From positions 1 through 64,000 of the forward strand of contig LUCM01004325.1 of the NCBI GenBank assembly GCA_008360955.1: 64,000 bases of DNA. Direction: 5' to 3'. Source of the DNA: Fasciolopsis buskii. Lineage: Eukaryota; Platyhelminthes; Trematoda; Plagiorchiida; Fasciolidae. Below, piece by piece: positions 1 through 14,500 of the stretch. How positions within the stretch are numbered: the first letter of the stretch is position 1; each line of letters starts with the position of its first letter. The position numbers and the translations under genes are program-made. The notes under the pieces were generated by a model. It worked only from the letters and a program-made list of their open reading frames with translations, had not been told where the DNA came from and searched no databases.

Positions 1-299
1 GCTCCCCAGTTCACTATCGACACACGAACTTTCACTAACGAAGTTCGCCGGGGTCGCCCACCAGCTGTCGCGCTATAAGCTACAAATCAGTCTGTTGACT
101 ATTCCTGAAACAGGACGCTTCTATCCATCTCCTTCGGCATACGTTAACCCATCATGTCTCACGATCAATTTCTTAGGCTGTTGTCACTGACATTGCAAGC
201 TATCGAACGGACTTATTCATTTCTTGCAGGTTAGCCAGCTCGCGTTTTTGCTCCATCTAGAAATAAGCGACGTTGGGAGATCCAGTGTTTTTTGAAGAA

Positions 300-1865
300 G
301 TACTAGGTCTGGGACCGCACCGCGAAATTCGCTGCCAAATGCATCCGCATTGCTAATTCTGATCCACCTGATACGCAATTTTGCTACTGGTCGCAGTTCT
401 TAGTTCCTCGGATAGTTTCTGTTCGTAGCTGTGGCGAACAGCCGAATCAGACAAACGTTCGGCAGCCAATCGGATTTGTGACCTGCGTCGGACGGCCATG
501 TCAGCTGCAGCAAAAATATCGATTAAAACTAACGAGCATGGTCCTGATTGAGACGTACGTGGTCCCAGTAAGATCACAGTTCTGGACAGAACCGCGCCAA
601 CGTAGCTCACTCAAAGTAACCTGTCGAGCTAGAGCCGCCACTGTCGCAGTGCGAGCGAACTGTGTTGGAAAATTTCATAAATAACTAGGAACAAACGATT
701 ATGCTGGAAGAAATGGCATTAAAGTTCACCTGCTACCACTACAATGTCAGAGCGTTTGCTCTTCCGAACAGAGTGACAGGTTATCGTAAAAAATTCGTCT
801 TTCTGCATATCCAGTGCGACGTCTTTTGTGAAGCGTATGCCTGAGCATAACAATAAACTACGTTTAAAACTCACTATTCCTTTCGGAGCCGACTGATCCT
901 CAGTCCTCATGGCACACAACGACTGTTGGCTGGATCCAAATCTAACAAAGGGGCTGGCTCAGCTTCTCACTCAAGACTCTCCCACACACCACGTTGCTTC
1001 GACTCCTTGGAAGTGCGAAGAAATATCTTGACAAGAGGGTGGGGCGCAGTTAAGCTGAATTACCTCTGACTCGAATCCTGAATTCGTTTTTCAACTCACA
1101 CAGCAGACATCAATCGAAGTCGAGTCCACCATCGTCTTCAGAACCAAAGACGCCTGTTGGCCAGCATGTAACTCATTAAAGTGCGCAACATCGAAGGACC
1201 GAGATTTCAGAAAGCTAACCGTGGACATTGAGAATAAAATGATGAGCTAACAAGACTGAAAATCACCTCCTTACAGCAAATTTGACATTTGAATCCGTTG
1301 CGGGTGCATCGGCGGTTATCAATGAATACTTGGGTAACGCTAGAACGGCACGAAACAGATTGGGTTGCAGACAGAAGAGGCAGGTTGAGTAAAGAGAGAG
1401 AACTTCTGAGACAGTTAGATACTTACTCACTAACCCACCCCAAATGCGTCGCATCAATGGGGCAGTGCGGTCCTGATTACCCTGTGCGATCGACCGACCC
1501 GCAGTTAGGTTATTTGTAGGCGTGTACTCATAGGGAATACATGGACGGTACCTGCTTAGCGGAGTCCAACCACCTAAACAGAAACGAGTTAGGGTTCTCA
1601 ACCAAAGCCTTTGGTTGTCTGACAAGAACCTGACCGCAAGCAGCGGGCATGGCTGAGTGGAAGCCCATCTAATTGGATCAATTAGTCTTCCACCGTTATT
1701 ACGACGAGCTGCGAACCAGAGTCAACCCCGACTTGGAGGACCAGAAGACTACTTCGTCAGGCCTCTACTCATTGACCTTCCAGGCATGATTGGATCTTCA
1801 GCTTGAGATAAGCCATCCTGTATAGCTCGTTGGATCATGGAGGCACGTAAGCCGTCACACCACGT
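300..1865 (-). mobile_element. RTE-type non-LTR retrotransposon, decayed 5' and endonuclease part
   Basis: The minus strand encodes DEFFTITCHSVRKSKRSDIV followed by VVAGEL (about 814-720), a piece of the apurinic-like endonuclease. The block is co-linear with the element at 53791-55312 along its whole length, including the stretch with the CCGAATCAGACAAACG-like sequence near 440 and the end near 1865. Many stops and indels show it is dead. Confidence 0.8.
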
Positions 1866-1877
1866 CAAGGTGTAGTC

Positions 1878-2510
1878 TCGTTGTGATTGAAACGGCCAAC
1901 AACAGTTAGTTCCTGTGCGTCGAGTATCCAGCTCGGGGCTATTGATGTCCAGTCTTGTAACAACAGTTTACAGCTAGAAGTAACAAAAAACGTGCTAAAT
2001 GGGGCTATAGCCTTCTCCAGTCTTCCTAGGACACGTTGCGTACATTCCGTACATTTAAACAAGTATACAACCTCCTCCATGTAGTCCAGGCCAGATAATT
2101 CCTTTTTTTTCAATTCGACGCCTAAATCCTGGAGACATTCTAGAGGAATTCTCATTATCTCTTCGATGAAGGCTTTATACAATGACGGTGAGGTGGGACA
2201 ACTTTGTTGAGCATCACTGAGCGTTTCGATAGAACTTGATAATTCACCAGAAAATATCAGAAAAATATTCAAATGCTGTAGAGTATGAGGTAGTGCCAGA
2301 GAACTGCACGATCAACCGAGTCGAACGCCGTTTTCAGATCAAGAAAGACAAAGATAGGGTCATCAATGCAACCCCAACGGGATTGCAGTCCGGATTGATT
2401 CTCGCGCGCAGCGTGATATTGGGCCGAATAGACAGCTACCTAGTGCTATACTCAGCGTCCGATACGATATTCTTCAGAATGACTCGGTGAACCGCAGTAT
2501 TCTTTGGTCG
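1878..2510 (-). mobile_element. RTE-type reverse transcriptase fragment
   Basis: Minus-strand translation shows, in shifting frames, FVFLDLKTAFDSVDRAVLWH, then IPLECLQDLGVELKKKELSG, LDYMEEVVYLFK (the YADD site degraded) and CKLLLQDWTSIAPSW, ending ELTVVGRF. The order is that of RTE reverse transcriptases. It abuts the 5' part of another copy at about 1865, so two elements lie in tandem rather than one complete element. Confidence 0.85.
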
Positions 2511-3889
2511 CCTCTATTAAACTAGATTTTTTTGGACTAGTATTTCTGATCAGTCGACGAAAGTTGGGTACAAAGCCCATGACAACAGACCTTTTCATCT
2601 CCCTGCACATCTCAATGAACTATCGTTCGCAATCACTTTTCGGGCTCATGATTAGCTGATCTCTTAGCGATATCTGAATCTCAATACGCGTGGATCTGCG
2701 AGCACCCAACAGAGCAACTGATGTCGAGGAGATTCACTGTTTCTGACGCTCATGGCCTGGCGTCCTGCGTGACGTTCTTTTAATCTCGTCCTGATTTCCA
2801 CTCAGGTCATGGGCTATTTCGCTGTCACGATAAGCGCGTTGAAAGTGCCGACTTGGACTGAAGTTTGCCATTATCATCTAGAAGCAGCTGCACAAGACGG
2901 ATGGTTTCTTGTTAGTGCCACGATGCACTAGGCGCAAGCAAAAGCGAGCACGCATCAAGATGTGGTTTGAAGCCAAAGACCGACAACTTTCGTCCGCTGC
3001 TGATCAGTGACAATGCGACTGACAATGTGAAGGCAAAGGAGGGTACCATGTGGGCCGAAATTGTCTCTTATAAGAAATTTTTATGTCCCCCAGAAATAGT
3101 CTATGATCAGAATGAATCTGAATTAGGCGATCGTTAATGTCGGTCTGATTGGATGTGACAAAAAATGCGCCCTCCGATGAGACTTTGAGCTTCCCCAAAG
3201 CAGCCAACTTCGGCGATGAAATCACCAACATCGGTCACAACTTCCGTTAGATGTGCGGCTTCGAAGTAAACAGGGCAATCTCTAATAGAACTCGCCGTAG
3301 AGCTCAGAAGAGCTGCAATCCGTGGGAGCGTAAACAGACACGAGGAAAAACACTGGAATTCCATTCGGTTGCTACTGACTTGCACAGAACAGTCGAATTC
3401 AAATGTACACAAGAGATTGTTGTCTGCGAGCCAGTGTTACAGTTCACACTCTGGTCTCGTGACCAAAAGTAATTGAAAAAGAGATAACAGCTGACATTCA
3501 GAGTGATTATAGAGTCGAGGTCTTGTATGCGCATTTCGCAGCTGCTGCTTGCGTATTTTTAAAGGTTGCAAAAGTCTTAGGTAAAGAGGTTTGTCGCCCT
3601 CCTTTATTTATTATGCGAACATTGAATGTGGCCAAATGATGGAAAAATGTAAGTCTGGGTGATATTCGGTTTGTTTTAGGGGAATTCCGCTAACGCTACC
3701 ACTGGCCAAATCTATCCAGGGGTAGTCATTTGTGACATCTCAAATTGGAAGAAAGAAAAGCGGTAAGGTTCCTCATAAAAGAGACAGTGAAAGTATTTAA
3801 AAGAATGATAGCTCGTCATTGCTCAAACCACAGAAGGGGTTTTTCTTTGAAAATTCGGGGAATTTGACTCAAAATTCTCACTCACAAGG
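2511..3889. other. No gene recognised
   Basis: Only short, unconvincing open frames occur on both strands. It lies between RTE remnants and is probably old, unrecognisable repeat. Confidence 0.5.
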
Positions 3890-4345
3890 CAGTGGTGCAC
3901 TAGCCCAGCAGGGGATCTCTGAGTAGTAGCATATTTATCACTACATATCATGCCCTCAGCAATAAGGAGCGGAGCTTCTGATTACCCTGCGTGACGACCG
4001 ATCACCTGTGGAATTCTTAGTATTTGTGTGATTCACGGAAAATGTTGGATGGCTACTGGTACGGAGCCCAGCAGGATAACGACTACAAACCGAAACCGAA
4101 GCCTTCAGTTTCAACGGAACCTGTTTGGAGGGCAGCAGAGAGTGACGCACTGGAAGCCCATCGGTTTGCGTTAATTAGTCTTCCGTTGATTTTCGGGTTC
4201 AAATCGACCCACGACCTAGAGGGTAAGGAGACTTTAATCAGGTTTCAATACGTTGAATTTCAAAGCATGACTGAGCCCTTAGCCTAAGACAAGTCATTCT
4301 GTACAGTTCGTTTGGTCATGGAGGCGTGCAGGCACATCAAGGTAA
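3890..4345 (-). mobile_element. RTE 5'-region fragment
   Basis: It is diverged but co-linear with the 5' non-coding part of the copy at 54850-55300: the same ATTACCCTGCGTGACGACCG-like stretch, the CATCGGTTTG segment, and the TGGTCATGGAGGCGTGCAGG-like end. Confidence 0.65.
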
Positions 4346-7300
4346 ATTCTCGACATAAAGATCTCACAAGTAATGAGGTGTTACAATAACCGAAATGAAG
4401 AAAACAGACGTTTTTGATCACCAGATTGTGGAGTCGCAAATAAAGTAGAATGAAAGAAAGATCAGCACAAATGCGTGGAGTTAAGGTAAACAAATGTTAC
4501 TTGAAGTTCTATTCACGGACTGCGAAACATGTGATGCCCTAAAAAGTGACTGACTAGTTTCTCTGAGCCGGTGTGACATTCAACAACAACAACGACAACA
4601 GAGAGAAATGGGTCGCCGACATCGAGACTAGTAAAATCACAGTGACAATAGGGTTTAGAAATATAAGCCCTCGAATAATCTTTGGCAAACATCATCTTAT
4701 CGCACTTAAATGTCGGAATCAAACTCCGCAATTAAGATTACCGCGGCACGCGCGGAAAATCAATGGTCTTTATGTTTGGTCAAAAGTAAGTCTGGAGACT
4801 GGTCCATCGTAGGAATTGAGCCATATGGAGATCCTTGAACATGCCAGAGTAATATATCAAGACATATAGTGATGTAATGGCACGAGTACGAATCACTGAA
4901 AACGAGCTTGCTCGCCAACTTGTTTTTTTAATGTGCTTAGTGGTAATTTTCAAGGAAAATCTTCGAATAGCCACGACCTACGGAGTCAATTAGTGCTTTT
5001 CACACCTCATCTGGCCGTCATAAGGCCAAAAGCGTGATGACCTTCGACCTGCATATACGTGTCGGATGATATCATCCAATCACAACATTCGACATACACA
5101 CTCCATTACCAGCGATTGTAGTACGGTCTAGAACGGATAACAACCCGCTGTGATCAACAAAACTTCATGTCAAGTGACCTGGTGAATGTTTTTCTGTGGC
5201 CATCAGGGAACGTCGATAGATTAGCAATTACGGGTTATGATGCACATTGTCTCTGGTGCAAAAAAGCAATCGAGTTTAGTCAGTCAGATGGACTCACGTG
5301 CCCTAGATCTTTCGTCCAAACAGTCACACGGAACCCGATCAAGATAATACAATCGAGAACATGCTCGTTTTCAATGATTCTTCCTAGTCATGTCTTTGTT
5401 TGCACAGATACTACATAGCACCCATTTCTTATCTACCCAAAGGAGAACAATTAAACAAAGTAAGTTCGCCTATTTGGATCAATAGTTGCCAATGTGCACC
5501 TTGCTCACTCATCCATTTCACATCACCACACTCGTAGCTGATATCAACCATATTTAACAAGACATGATTACAGATAACTCAAAACACATTTGGCCACTTT
5601 CTGGTATTAACTTATTTTCGTGCGAGGAGAGAAACATACATTTAAACAAGCAGATAAACAGACTGAGAAATTCGATAGGTAGAAATAACGGAGAACGAAT
5701 AACTTCGATAGAAGGAGGGTGTAAGCAGTGCTGTCATCATATGCGAACATCCAAAGGGAAATTTCACAGTTCCGAAAGTGTACCGAGGGTACTAAACACA
5801 ACAGTGAGTGTAAAATTAAACAAGCCACCTCCGAGCAACTAGTCATTCTACTATTCTGTCAGGAAAAAGCTGATTTCGGCGGCATCCTCATTCACTGTAG
5901 ACAAATCACATAGTTTGAGGTTCAAATCTGGCGGATTGCCATTGGTTAGGGGTTTGAGGGATAATAATAAACGTGGCACAAGTACAATACAAGCTGCACA
6001 ACTAAACGACTCATAACATGAATGCACGAAACCGTGAAAAATAAATCGTGAGACAAAGTTTTCGACTTCACTGGACTAAATTCCACGGTCCATTCTTCTT
6101 TTTGAAATCGCTTTTGATTATTTTATCCCTCGAACTAAGTGCACACACGATGGAACAGAATGAACATCAAGCCGCTAGTCAGTAATTAAACAGTTCTTTG
6201 TGGAACTATTCGTTGTCCATTTCTCTTTTTCATATACATGAGCGATTTACTAACTGTTAGCTGATAAGATGTGATGAATTTGAACTCAGGTTTACCACTC
6301 CTTTTCCATCAGCTGACCGGTAAAGTCACAAATGACCCAAATAGTTGACACATGTCTGGCTACTTCTTCGTAGTCAGCTGATCTATCTGATTAGTGCAGC
6401 ACTAGCAGAAAGCCACTTGCTGGAGATGGCGGCAGGTGAATACTTGGAGGTCATTACTGACAAAACTCTGAATTGTTCATATCACACCATCCGTGTAAAT
6501 AAACTACGAGAATTGTCAATTCAAATAACAATCCTGAGGCATTTTAACGTTAAACAGAATACAGTCTCTCTATTTCGTATATTAATGTGTTTCTACCGTT
6601 ATTTTCGAGGGATATGGTAGAGGTAGGATTTGCGATTTTTCGGGATACCAATACTTCAACCGTAGATTTTTAGCATCTATGTGTTTTTTTACCATCATTA
6701 TCAACGTTCGGCACTAAACACAAGGACGGACCGTACCGACCGTTGCGTTGCGTTGCTCTTACAAGTACACGGTACAATAAGAATGAATGTGCAAATTATA
6801 CAAGAAATGAATCTATGACAATGAAGGAAGAAAAGATCGCCACACTAACCGACACACAAATTATGGTCTAACTGTATAGACGTAGATTTTTTCAAACATT
6901 ATCATAAGACAAGCAGTGACATCACGATCTCCACTAACTGCGACTCACTGTTACATTCTTCAGTCTTTTGGGTGTAATTTTTGACTCCAACCACGAATAT
7001 GCGAGATACTAATAGTCATTAAGCTCTCAGTGGGTCCTCTCATTCGACGATGCCAGGCCAGTTATTGGCCTCTACGTGAATTCTTCTATTTCGTGGGAAG
7101 AAGGGAAAACAGCATGGCACGGCAGGTGTTTGTTTATTCATTTACTTGCTCATGTGAGACAAAGGATCGCAAACTTGTTAGAATGTAACCGTCCGCATCA
7201 CTTCGCATGGTTCCGGAAAAAAAGCGTTCGAGTCGATCGTGAGTACAGCTGTTTCACACCTACCCAAGACAACCTGTACGGGAAAGAGACTTTCCCTCCC

Positions 7301-8012
7301 CTGTATGGATTCCGTGGTCGGCTGTCTAGACCAATGAAATGTCGAATTTTGAATACCTCGGGAGCGGTTGTGGTTTACCCTCTCAATCCCCGAGTATCTG
7401 CTCAAAAACAATCGGCACTCATACTGAGTCTGCCCTGGCCCATTTGTTATCACCAACCCTAAAGATACAATTAGCTAACACACGGATCGCGGTAGTCGGT
7501 CCGCGTCCGGCATCTAGATAATCCGGTACTAAAAATTATGTGAAATCTTATCGTTCCACTTTTTATTACAATAGACAGATGTTTAGCTGTGGCTTGGATA
7601 CAAACGGCACTAAGGAAAGCTGTCGATTTTGAAGGATATGTAAAATTCTAATACGTCGACCATTGGACACCAAACAACGATATCCGGAAATGCTGTAGAT
7701 CAAAAGATGGACCCAGCAAATAAATACATCAAAAACTCTGTTATCCCAAGGCGGGAAATTTCGATTATTGACAAGGAAAGCATTTGCAAGCAGGTTGAGC
7801 GAATCTAGATCTAACCCTAGATAACCATGACTCTCGTAAACCACAGTTATTCGCCATACAATCCCAACTCCTTACATTCAACCGAAAGCAGTATACCCCC
7901 ACATCACATTCTCGTTTGAATATCTTGGTTCGCGCTGCATCTTTGTGACTGGGTGAGTATGGTGCATATTGGTAGCAGTTTTGCTTCATTTTCCTTATTT
8001 TCGCCTTATTTA
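4346..8012. other. Downstream flank of PPAN, no gene recognised
   Basis: Short open frames only, none with a recognisable domain. The largest (7076-7462, plus) looks like chance or eroded repeat. Confidence 0.5.
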
Positions 8013-8552
8013 TTAGGAAAATTGTGGGACAACTTGAGAATCTGAACAAACGAAAAGAGAGTAGAGCGATTTACTTTTTTTCACACTGGCGATTCGCACC
8101 TTGGTCCTCTTTGGAGTCACGGACGAGCCTCGAACTGGTAGATTTACTTTAAGTTTACCTTTCACCGATTTGGACACAACCGTGATGGGATTCAAACGTT
8201 TGCCAAGACGGGATTTTTGTTTGGTCGATTTGGGTTTATCATGAGACCCTTCCCCGTCGCTTACACTGCCGTTCGAGCTGAGATCATCTGCATTATCAAT
8301 TTCCGATTCTGACTCATTTGCCGATGGGTTCGATGGAATTTGACCAGTGCGACGCATTCCTTCCAAACAAGCTTGCCGATGCGCTTCCCGAGCCGCTTCA
8401 TTCGCGACACGGCGTGCTTCGTGTTCAGCACGACGACTGGCACGCAGAGCTTCGCGTTGACGGAGCCGCTCAGCCTGTTCGGCCACTTCGGTCAAAGTTC
8501 GCGAATGCCAACGATGGTACAGTACAATCCCGGTATTCAAGCCCTCTTCGAT
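8013..8552 (-). CDS. PPAN: PPAN exon 5 with stop (residues 422-600)
   Basis: The acceptor is ACCACAG. It opens with IEEGLNTGIVLYHRW, which directly continues the exon 4 motif. A charged stretch rich in Arg, Glu and Ala follows (about residues 440-490), then an acidic Ser/Asp/Glu patch and a basic tail (KSTKQKSRLGKRLNP). The last residues after VKKSK are poorly family-like, so a cryptic end cannot be excluded. The stop is TAA at 8015-8013, followed in frame by another TAA. Confidence 0.9.
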   Translation of the reverse strand: MEEGLNTGIVLYHRWHSRTLTEVAEQAERLRQREALRASRRAEHEARRVANEAAREAHRQACLEGMRRTGQIPSNPSANESESEIDNADDLSSNGSVSDGEGSHDKPKSTKQKSRLGKRLNPITVVSKSVKGKLKVNLPVRGSSVTPKRTKVRIASVKKSKSLYSLFVCSDSQVVPQFS

Positions 8553-11500
8553 CTGTGGTATTAGCGTTTAAATAAAAGCTATTGAAACGCACACATATAT
8601 TTCGGACGACAACAAATGAAACATTTTTGATTACCTGGCCTTACTACGCCAATCTGTCAGATGAGCATCAGGAAAACGAAAGAATTGAAACATGTTCAAT
8701 ACTACTTATGTGTATTTGGCAGAATTAATATAACATTGAGGGACTTAACATGAGTACAAACTGGCGGAAATACAAAAGTTTGTCAACTGGACTTATCCGA
8801 TTGTGTCGGTAAAAGTGGCTGACCGAGTCGTCTTCTTATTACAATGCCGAACTGAAGGATATGGCTCAGAATTCAATTACATTGAATGAATATCCTATAG
8901 CTAACAAGATATGAAGAAAACATCACACCATGTTAGAACGACCAAACAATATCGAATATAACTTCTAGTAAAGTGTTCAAAACCTATTATGCGGTCCACA
9001 GTACTACCAACAAATCTACAAAGAGTAGAAAATGTCGAAGTAATCAGGAAATCACCCGGTTAAGCCGGTCTTTTTACCAAAATTCAGAATTAATCATTGA
9101 TTCGCTGGATCTTGGCGTGTAGATACACAGGCCGAATCAAACGAAAATCGAGTGCTCGCCGCTGAAAACATTTTGAAATAGGGTTGGCAAATAAATTCCA
9201 TGGGACCTTCGAAATGTCGGTGCTATTCAGATCCCCCGGTGCTTGTGTCACCGTTAATTTTCTCGATCGAATTCGATGTTCAAACTAATCACTTTTCGCC
9301 TCGACCATGATCAAAAACAGGCTGGAATTATCAGAATATCAAAGACTTTGCGTTAATGCGTAAATTCGGAATTATTGTAAAATTCCCCCATCATCTTTGT
9401 GCGGGGTATTCTGGATTCAGGTAACAGCAACGTGGAACATGCAGAAAACGTCGCGCTAGCCGAAAGGTAGCCCTGAGATATACGTGAGAAAACGGGCTGT
9501 CTGGATTTTTTTCAAGAACTGCAGCTAAATCCTGTGTCCTGAACCATAAATCATGTGAAAAAGCCATTCTCACTTTGATAAACACTCAGGTTTTGATTCT
9601 TTTTTTCATGTTCAACTGTATGCGTAATTGATTAGTCAATCAAAGCTTGCTTAACGGTTCTGTCTTGTTTTACTCTGGTGTTTGATTACTGGTTCATGAT
9701 ATTCTGACGTTGCTGATTCGCCGACTGACCTCAAAGGTTATCAAACTGATCGTGTTGATCGTCTATGTTGGAAAACAAATCGTGATGGTGACCTAGTAAC
9801 CTACAAGTTTTCCCGGTGCGCGTTATTTACATACGGCAACAACTAGACCACTTATCGTGCGAAAGAATTCGAACTACGATTTCTTGACAAGTGCCGAACG
9901 ATCACAACATCCAATGTGTACGTGGCGCCTTTTTGTGCGGCTTATGATATCTCTGTTTTCCGGATATATCCAGGTCGGAAGGACTAGAAACCTCGTTTTT
10001 CATTGGCGCTGACGACACTAACCGGTCGAACTTCGTTCTCTGAACAATATACTGGGTTCCAATATTAGGAAAAATAAACAAACTAACTTTCTTTTTTTTA
10101 CAAGATTCTGATCATTGTGGTTGGTGTTTATATCCACTAATGAGCCGAAACAAAGAAAATGGAAACGCCATATGGAAACCAAGGTTGAAAATAGCGATCC
10201 CGGCTGGATAGAATAAAAATAATAGTATTATCCGCTTAGTAAACCGGAGACAAAAAATGGCTGCCAAATTTCACTACACATTCTCTTACCAACTAATAGG
10301 AATTTTTTTCTAGACGTTTTCGAGGCCTCGAGGTGCTTGACATTATTCCAAACACAAGGGGTGTGTATAAGCATATCGAAGGAAGGAAATAATGACAGAG
10401 AAGAATAAAATACAGACAAACAGTACGAAGTCCACTACACGTCCTTGTCTTTGAAATCTCCATTTCCATAACATCGGTTATCAATCGGATCCAGGAGGGC
10501 CGCAAAGTCTAAAGGAATTCAATACATCATCTACAGAACACGTGCCACGCATTTAGCCGAGCTTTTCATGGATTATTCCAGCAAATCCATTGCACATAAC
10601 AAAATTCAGTCATTGAAGGGGATTACTTCAGCAATGGAATACAGTTTATCTCCTTCAATGGTGATGTTTATATCTCTGCTTATCCATTCCGGAGTGTCAT
10701 TTTGTGCCCCTCAAAATTCATGTGAGGTTTCTGGTAAGCTATCGATTAAGATTACATTGTTATTGGGACTAAACCTGACAATAACCTTCTGTCATCCGAC
10801 CTGAGTAATTACCAATTTTCCAATGTTCACTGGTATTCTCCCTTTCATCCGTCACTTAATACGCCCAACTGTAATGACATTTCCTTCCCATTTTCCAAAG
10901 GAAGATGTTTATCTCCCATGAAATAGAACTGCGCGGATTTCCATATCGACACTAAGGCAATTCCCGAAGTTACAATAGTGGAGTACTTCGCAGTAACCCA
11001 ATAACAAGATCTCACCAGGTCGGAACGTACTAGTAATCCATTCATGTTCTTCGCCCGATATCCCTGCGAGTTCCTAAACACTTACTGAGACATTCTGTTC
11101 ATTCTTATGTGACACTTAGCAACTTTCGAGACTGAATAACAATTATCACTCTGTATCGGGTTTTGATCAGACATTTAAGCAAACTCAATCCTGTTCATCA
11201 GTGCTGCTTAATGTACGTCTTCATAATCGAGCAGATCTAAATTCGGATCGTTCTATTCACGGATCACTAAATGCATTTTATGTCATGCTTCATACGAGTG
11301 TAGTGGAAGGGCGTGCCCCATAGAAGGGAGACAGTAAACATGAGCCTGAAGATTGGGGTGACATAACCGCATAAGGTCACAATAGATCAAGCGTGTTAAC
11401 CAGCGACTTGCTGTCTATCACTAAGGTAATCGGCGAGTCTGGGATTCGAACCACTGACCGCCTTGGCGACGGACGCCTGATCCATGTGACCACCGATGAT

Positions 11501-14500
11501 TCAGGAAACGAGATTTCGGAGTTGTGTAACTGATTGAAATTAGTGACATCAATTATTCCTTGCAGCAAAGTCACATTTTCTTGGGAGAACCCTAAAACCT
11601 TTGCCTTCAACTTTTACAAGTGCAGGAAATAAGAAGGACAAGTAGACGAACCAATAGAACGAGCAGCATTGCTAAGAATACTTAGGACAGGCTCAACTAA
11701 AAGGAATGATGAACGACGGAGCACAAAAGATTGCAAGAAATAGTCCGGGAAATCGAACAATGATTATATAATGCGTTACACGTGCAATTAGCTAGATCGC
11801 GGCGAAGGTGGTTCGGGTGCAAGCTGTGCTATCAGTAAGTTGGCAGTAAACAGTACGGTCGCCTAGTGCTTTCGAATGTTCTCACTCCTGTTGATTCGCG
11901 AGTCTTATTTTCAATGAAACTACTGGAATATTCATGGGAGAAACACGGCATACTAAAAAGGGAATGAACCAGTCAACTAACCTTGATCAATTTCAGAGTG
12001 AGTCGCGGACCGATCTCTGTGAGTCGTATTGTGGCTCGCTTCGCAGCACCTAAATGGCGAAGTCCGTGAGCGGGTGTAAATTTGCGTTTCTTCGCCGCGG
12101 CAAGACAGACAGGAGCACCAGCATCGGATACAGCCACTTGGGTTTCCGGTAGATCTACCTCTTCCATGTCGGACATTGCATCTGACAGACCAGAATCGGA
12201 CAGCATACCGGCTCTGTGTATCAGGACGGATTAGTTTGGAAGAGAAAGCAGATTAATTCCGGTCTGCAGTTCGTAGAGGTTACCCTTGCAAACTGGTGTT
12301 ATTAATCGAAATTCACTGCTCACCGGCATTGCGTATCAGCTTAAACAGTCTCTTCGGGCACATTGCCCTACTAGTTTTCACGGTCATTCCTAAGGCTTAT
12401 CATCAACTGGTGCTGTAGATTTCGTCGCGCAGCGTTCTCCTGATTTCTGTTAGGGAGCGTTTTCACTCAGCGACCTTTGCGAGATCCAGTGTCTCTGGTG
12501 GATATTGGACCCAAGACCACAGGTGGATCTGCAGCCAAATGCATGGTCTGCCTGATTTGGCCCTACTGCTCATCAATAGCGTTGCTCGTCGGGGTTCTTA
12601 GCTCGTTCGATAGTTGGTGCGAACAGCCGAATCAGGAAGAAGCTTTACAGACAAACGGGTTTGTGGTCCGTGTCGATGGCCACTGAACTGCAGCGAAATA
12701 GCACTAAAACAAATGCATGGTCCGATTCGACGTACGTGGACCAGCAGTATAAAAATTCAATACAACTATTCAAATTCTGAGAGATTTTCATTCTGGCTCC
12801 CGGGCTAATGGTATACTATCACACAATTTTAAGATATGCCAGTCGAAAATGACTTTCTGGTGACGTGATCAACGCCTAAGTGTAGTAGAAGGGTCAAGCC
12901 CTATGGTCGAAATCTTATATATCAACTTGAAAGCGAGCATGGTGTCATTGCAACATGCATACAAAATTATACTGAAAATGGAGAGAAGAGAGGAAAACAA
13001 TAAATGGTGGGGTGACAAGCTTCTTGTGTTCTCGCCTTGCATGTTTTGAGATATTTTTGTTTTGTAGGGGGAAATGAATTCTACAGACAGGCTACACATC
13101 ATTCTCCTCATTGAATTCAGTACTGAGTCACGTCTCTGAGTTTCCAATCTAAGACAGTCGTCATCTATTAAACCCCAAACACGAGGGCGAGAAGCACCAA
13201 CCGAGGTCAAAGCAGAAACTTCTGCATACGTCTATGCCAAGTCATAGCTTAATCGCGGAATCACTTCCTCTAGCCTTGCCCAATAGTCGACAGAACTCGT
13301 TACATACGGAGGGGAAGCAAGAACCATATGAGAAAAACGGATGGAAATAGAAGAATTCTCGACACCGCATCGTTTAACTCCAGGAACTTCGAGATGAAGA
13401 GTGGTCCTTGCTAACTGGAGTTGGTTGTTCACTTAGCGCTTTAAACAATGAGCTGAACTGACCTTTGACGAACAACGGTTCGTGGATTTATTCATCAAGA
13501 GAAGCGCCCGATTGTACCAACTGCGTGCAAAACTCAATAAATTACTCAAAATACGGCAACAATTGATGCAGAGGACGCAGTAATTTTAAGCAAAAGAAAT
13601 ACTTTGATGTAATCAATGCACTGCTTCTTGGGACATTAAGCTATCTACCGAACAGGGCAGATTTCGACTGACTGAGACATTTCATGTACCCAGCACTCGT
13701 AGCTAGAACCAAGCAGAAGATTAAACTCAAAAAGCATATGTACTGGCTTACTTGGTCAAAAAATCTTCAATGCAAGTATATTTGGCCAGATTTGGCACTC
13801 CGGAAGACTTGCCTGAACCACCAGGACCAAGACCTGGAGCTGGCATAGTGCTTCGTGTCACACCAGGGCCCGTGACACGTTCGCCACTGGGCATTCGACG
13901 CTTTTTTGCTCGTACGCCACCCATGCTGAGACGACACAAGGCCCTACTAATTGTACGATTCTCCGTACGAATATGATAGTGTCGAATGTATATCACGTCG
14001 TCCGGATTTTGGTTCCCCTCACCGCTGGAAGTGGTAGACAGATCGACCTCCCGGCTGATTAACAAAATGCGCCGAACAGTGCTTAATTTTAACTGGGATT
14101 TCGCGGAACCAAAGTAAAGGTAAGGAAAAGAGAATGACGGAAATTCTTTCCAAAGTTTAACGGATATGATAAATAAGTTATCGCTACAGGCCCTCGTTGT
14201 CTTTCAAAAAATTGCACAGATTAGCGAGAATGTTTAGTGTTGAGTAAACACAAACTCCTTAAGTTAGAAAAAAAAAACCACGGTCTACCTACAGTGAGAA
14301 ACCTACATAGACGAATAGGTGTGCCAGAGAGAAAAATATTTTAATTCTACAGCTAGTGCAAGACGTATTCATCTTACTCACTGAATCGTTCAACCGAATA
14401 GGGTATGAACGTGCCACGCTAGTACTTAGCTTAACTGTTCCTATACCCAAACCAGCCCCGTAGGATCGCGATCGGATAAATGCCCGATCGTGCAACCAAT

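Noticed and set aside
8318..8575. Plus-strand open frames of 74-85 codons
   Set aside because: Antisense shadows of PPAN exon 5.
11429..11497. Minus-strand tRNA gene candidate with pairing ends
   Set aside because: The T stem and D arm do not fold and the length is short; treated as a SINE-like repeat.
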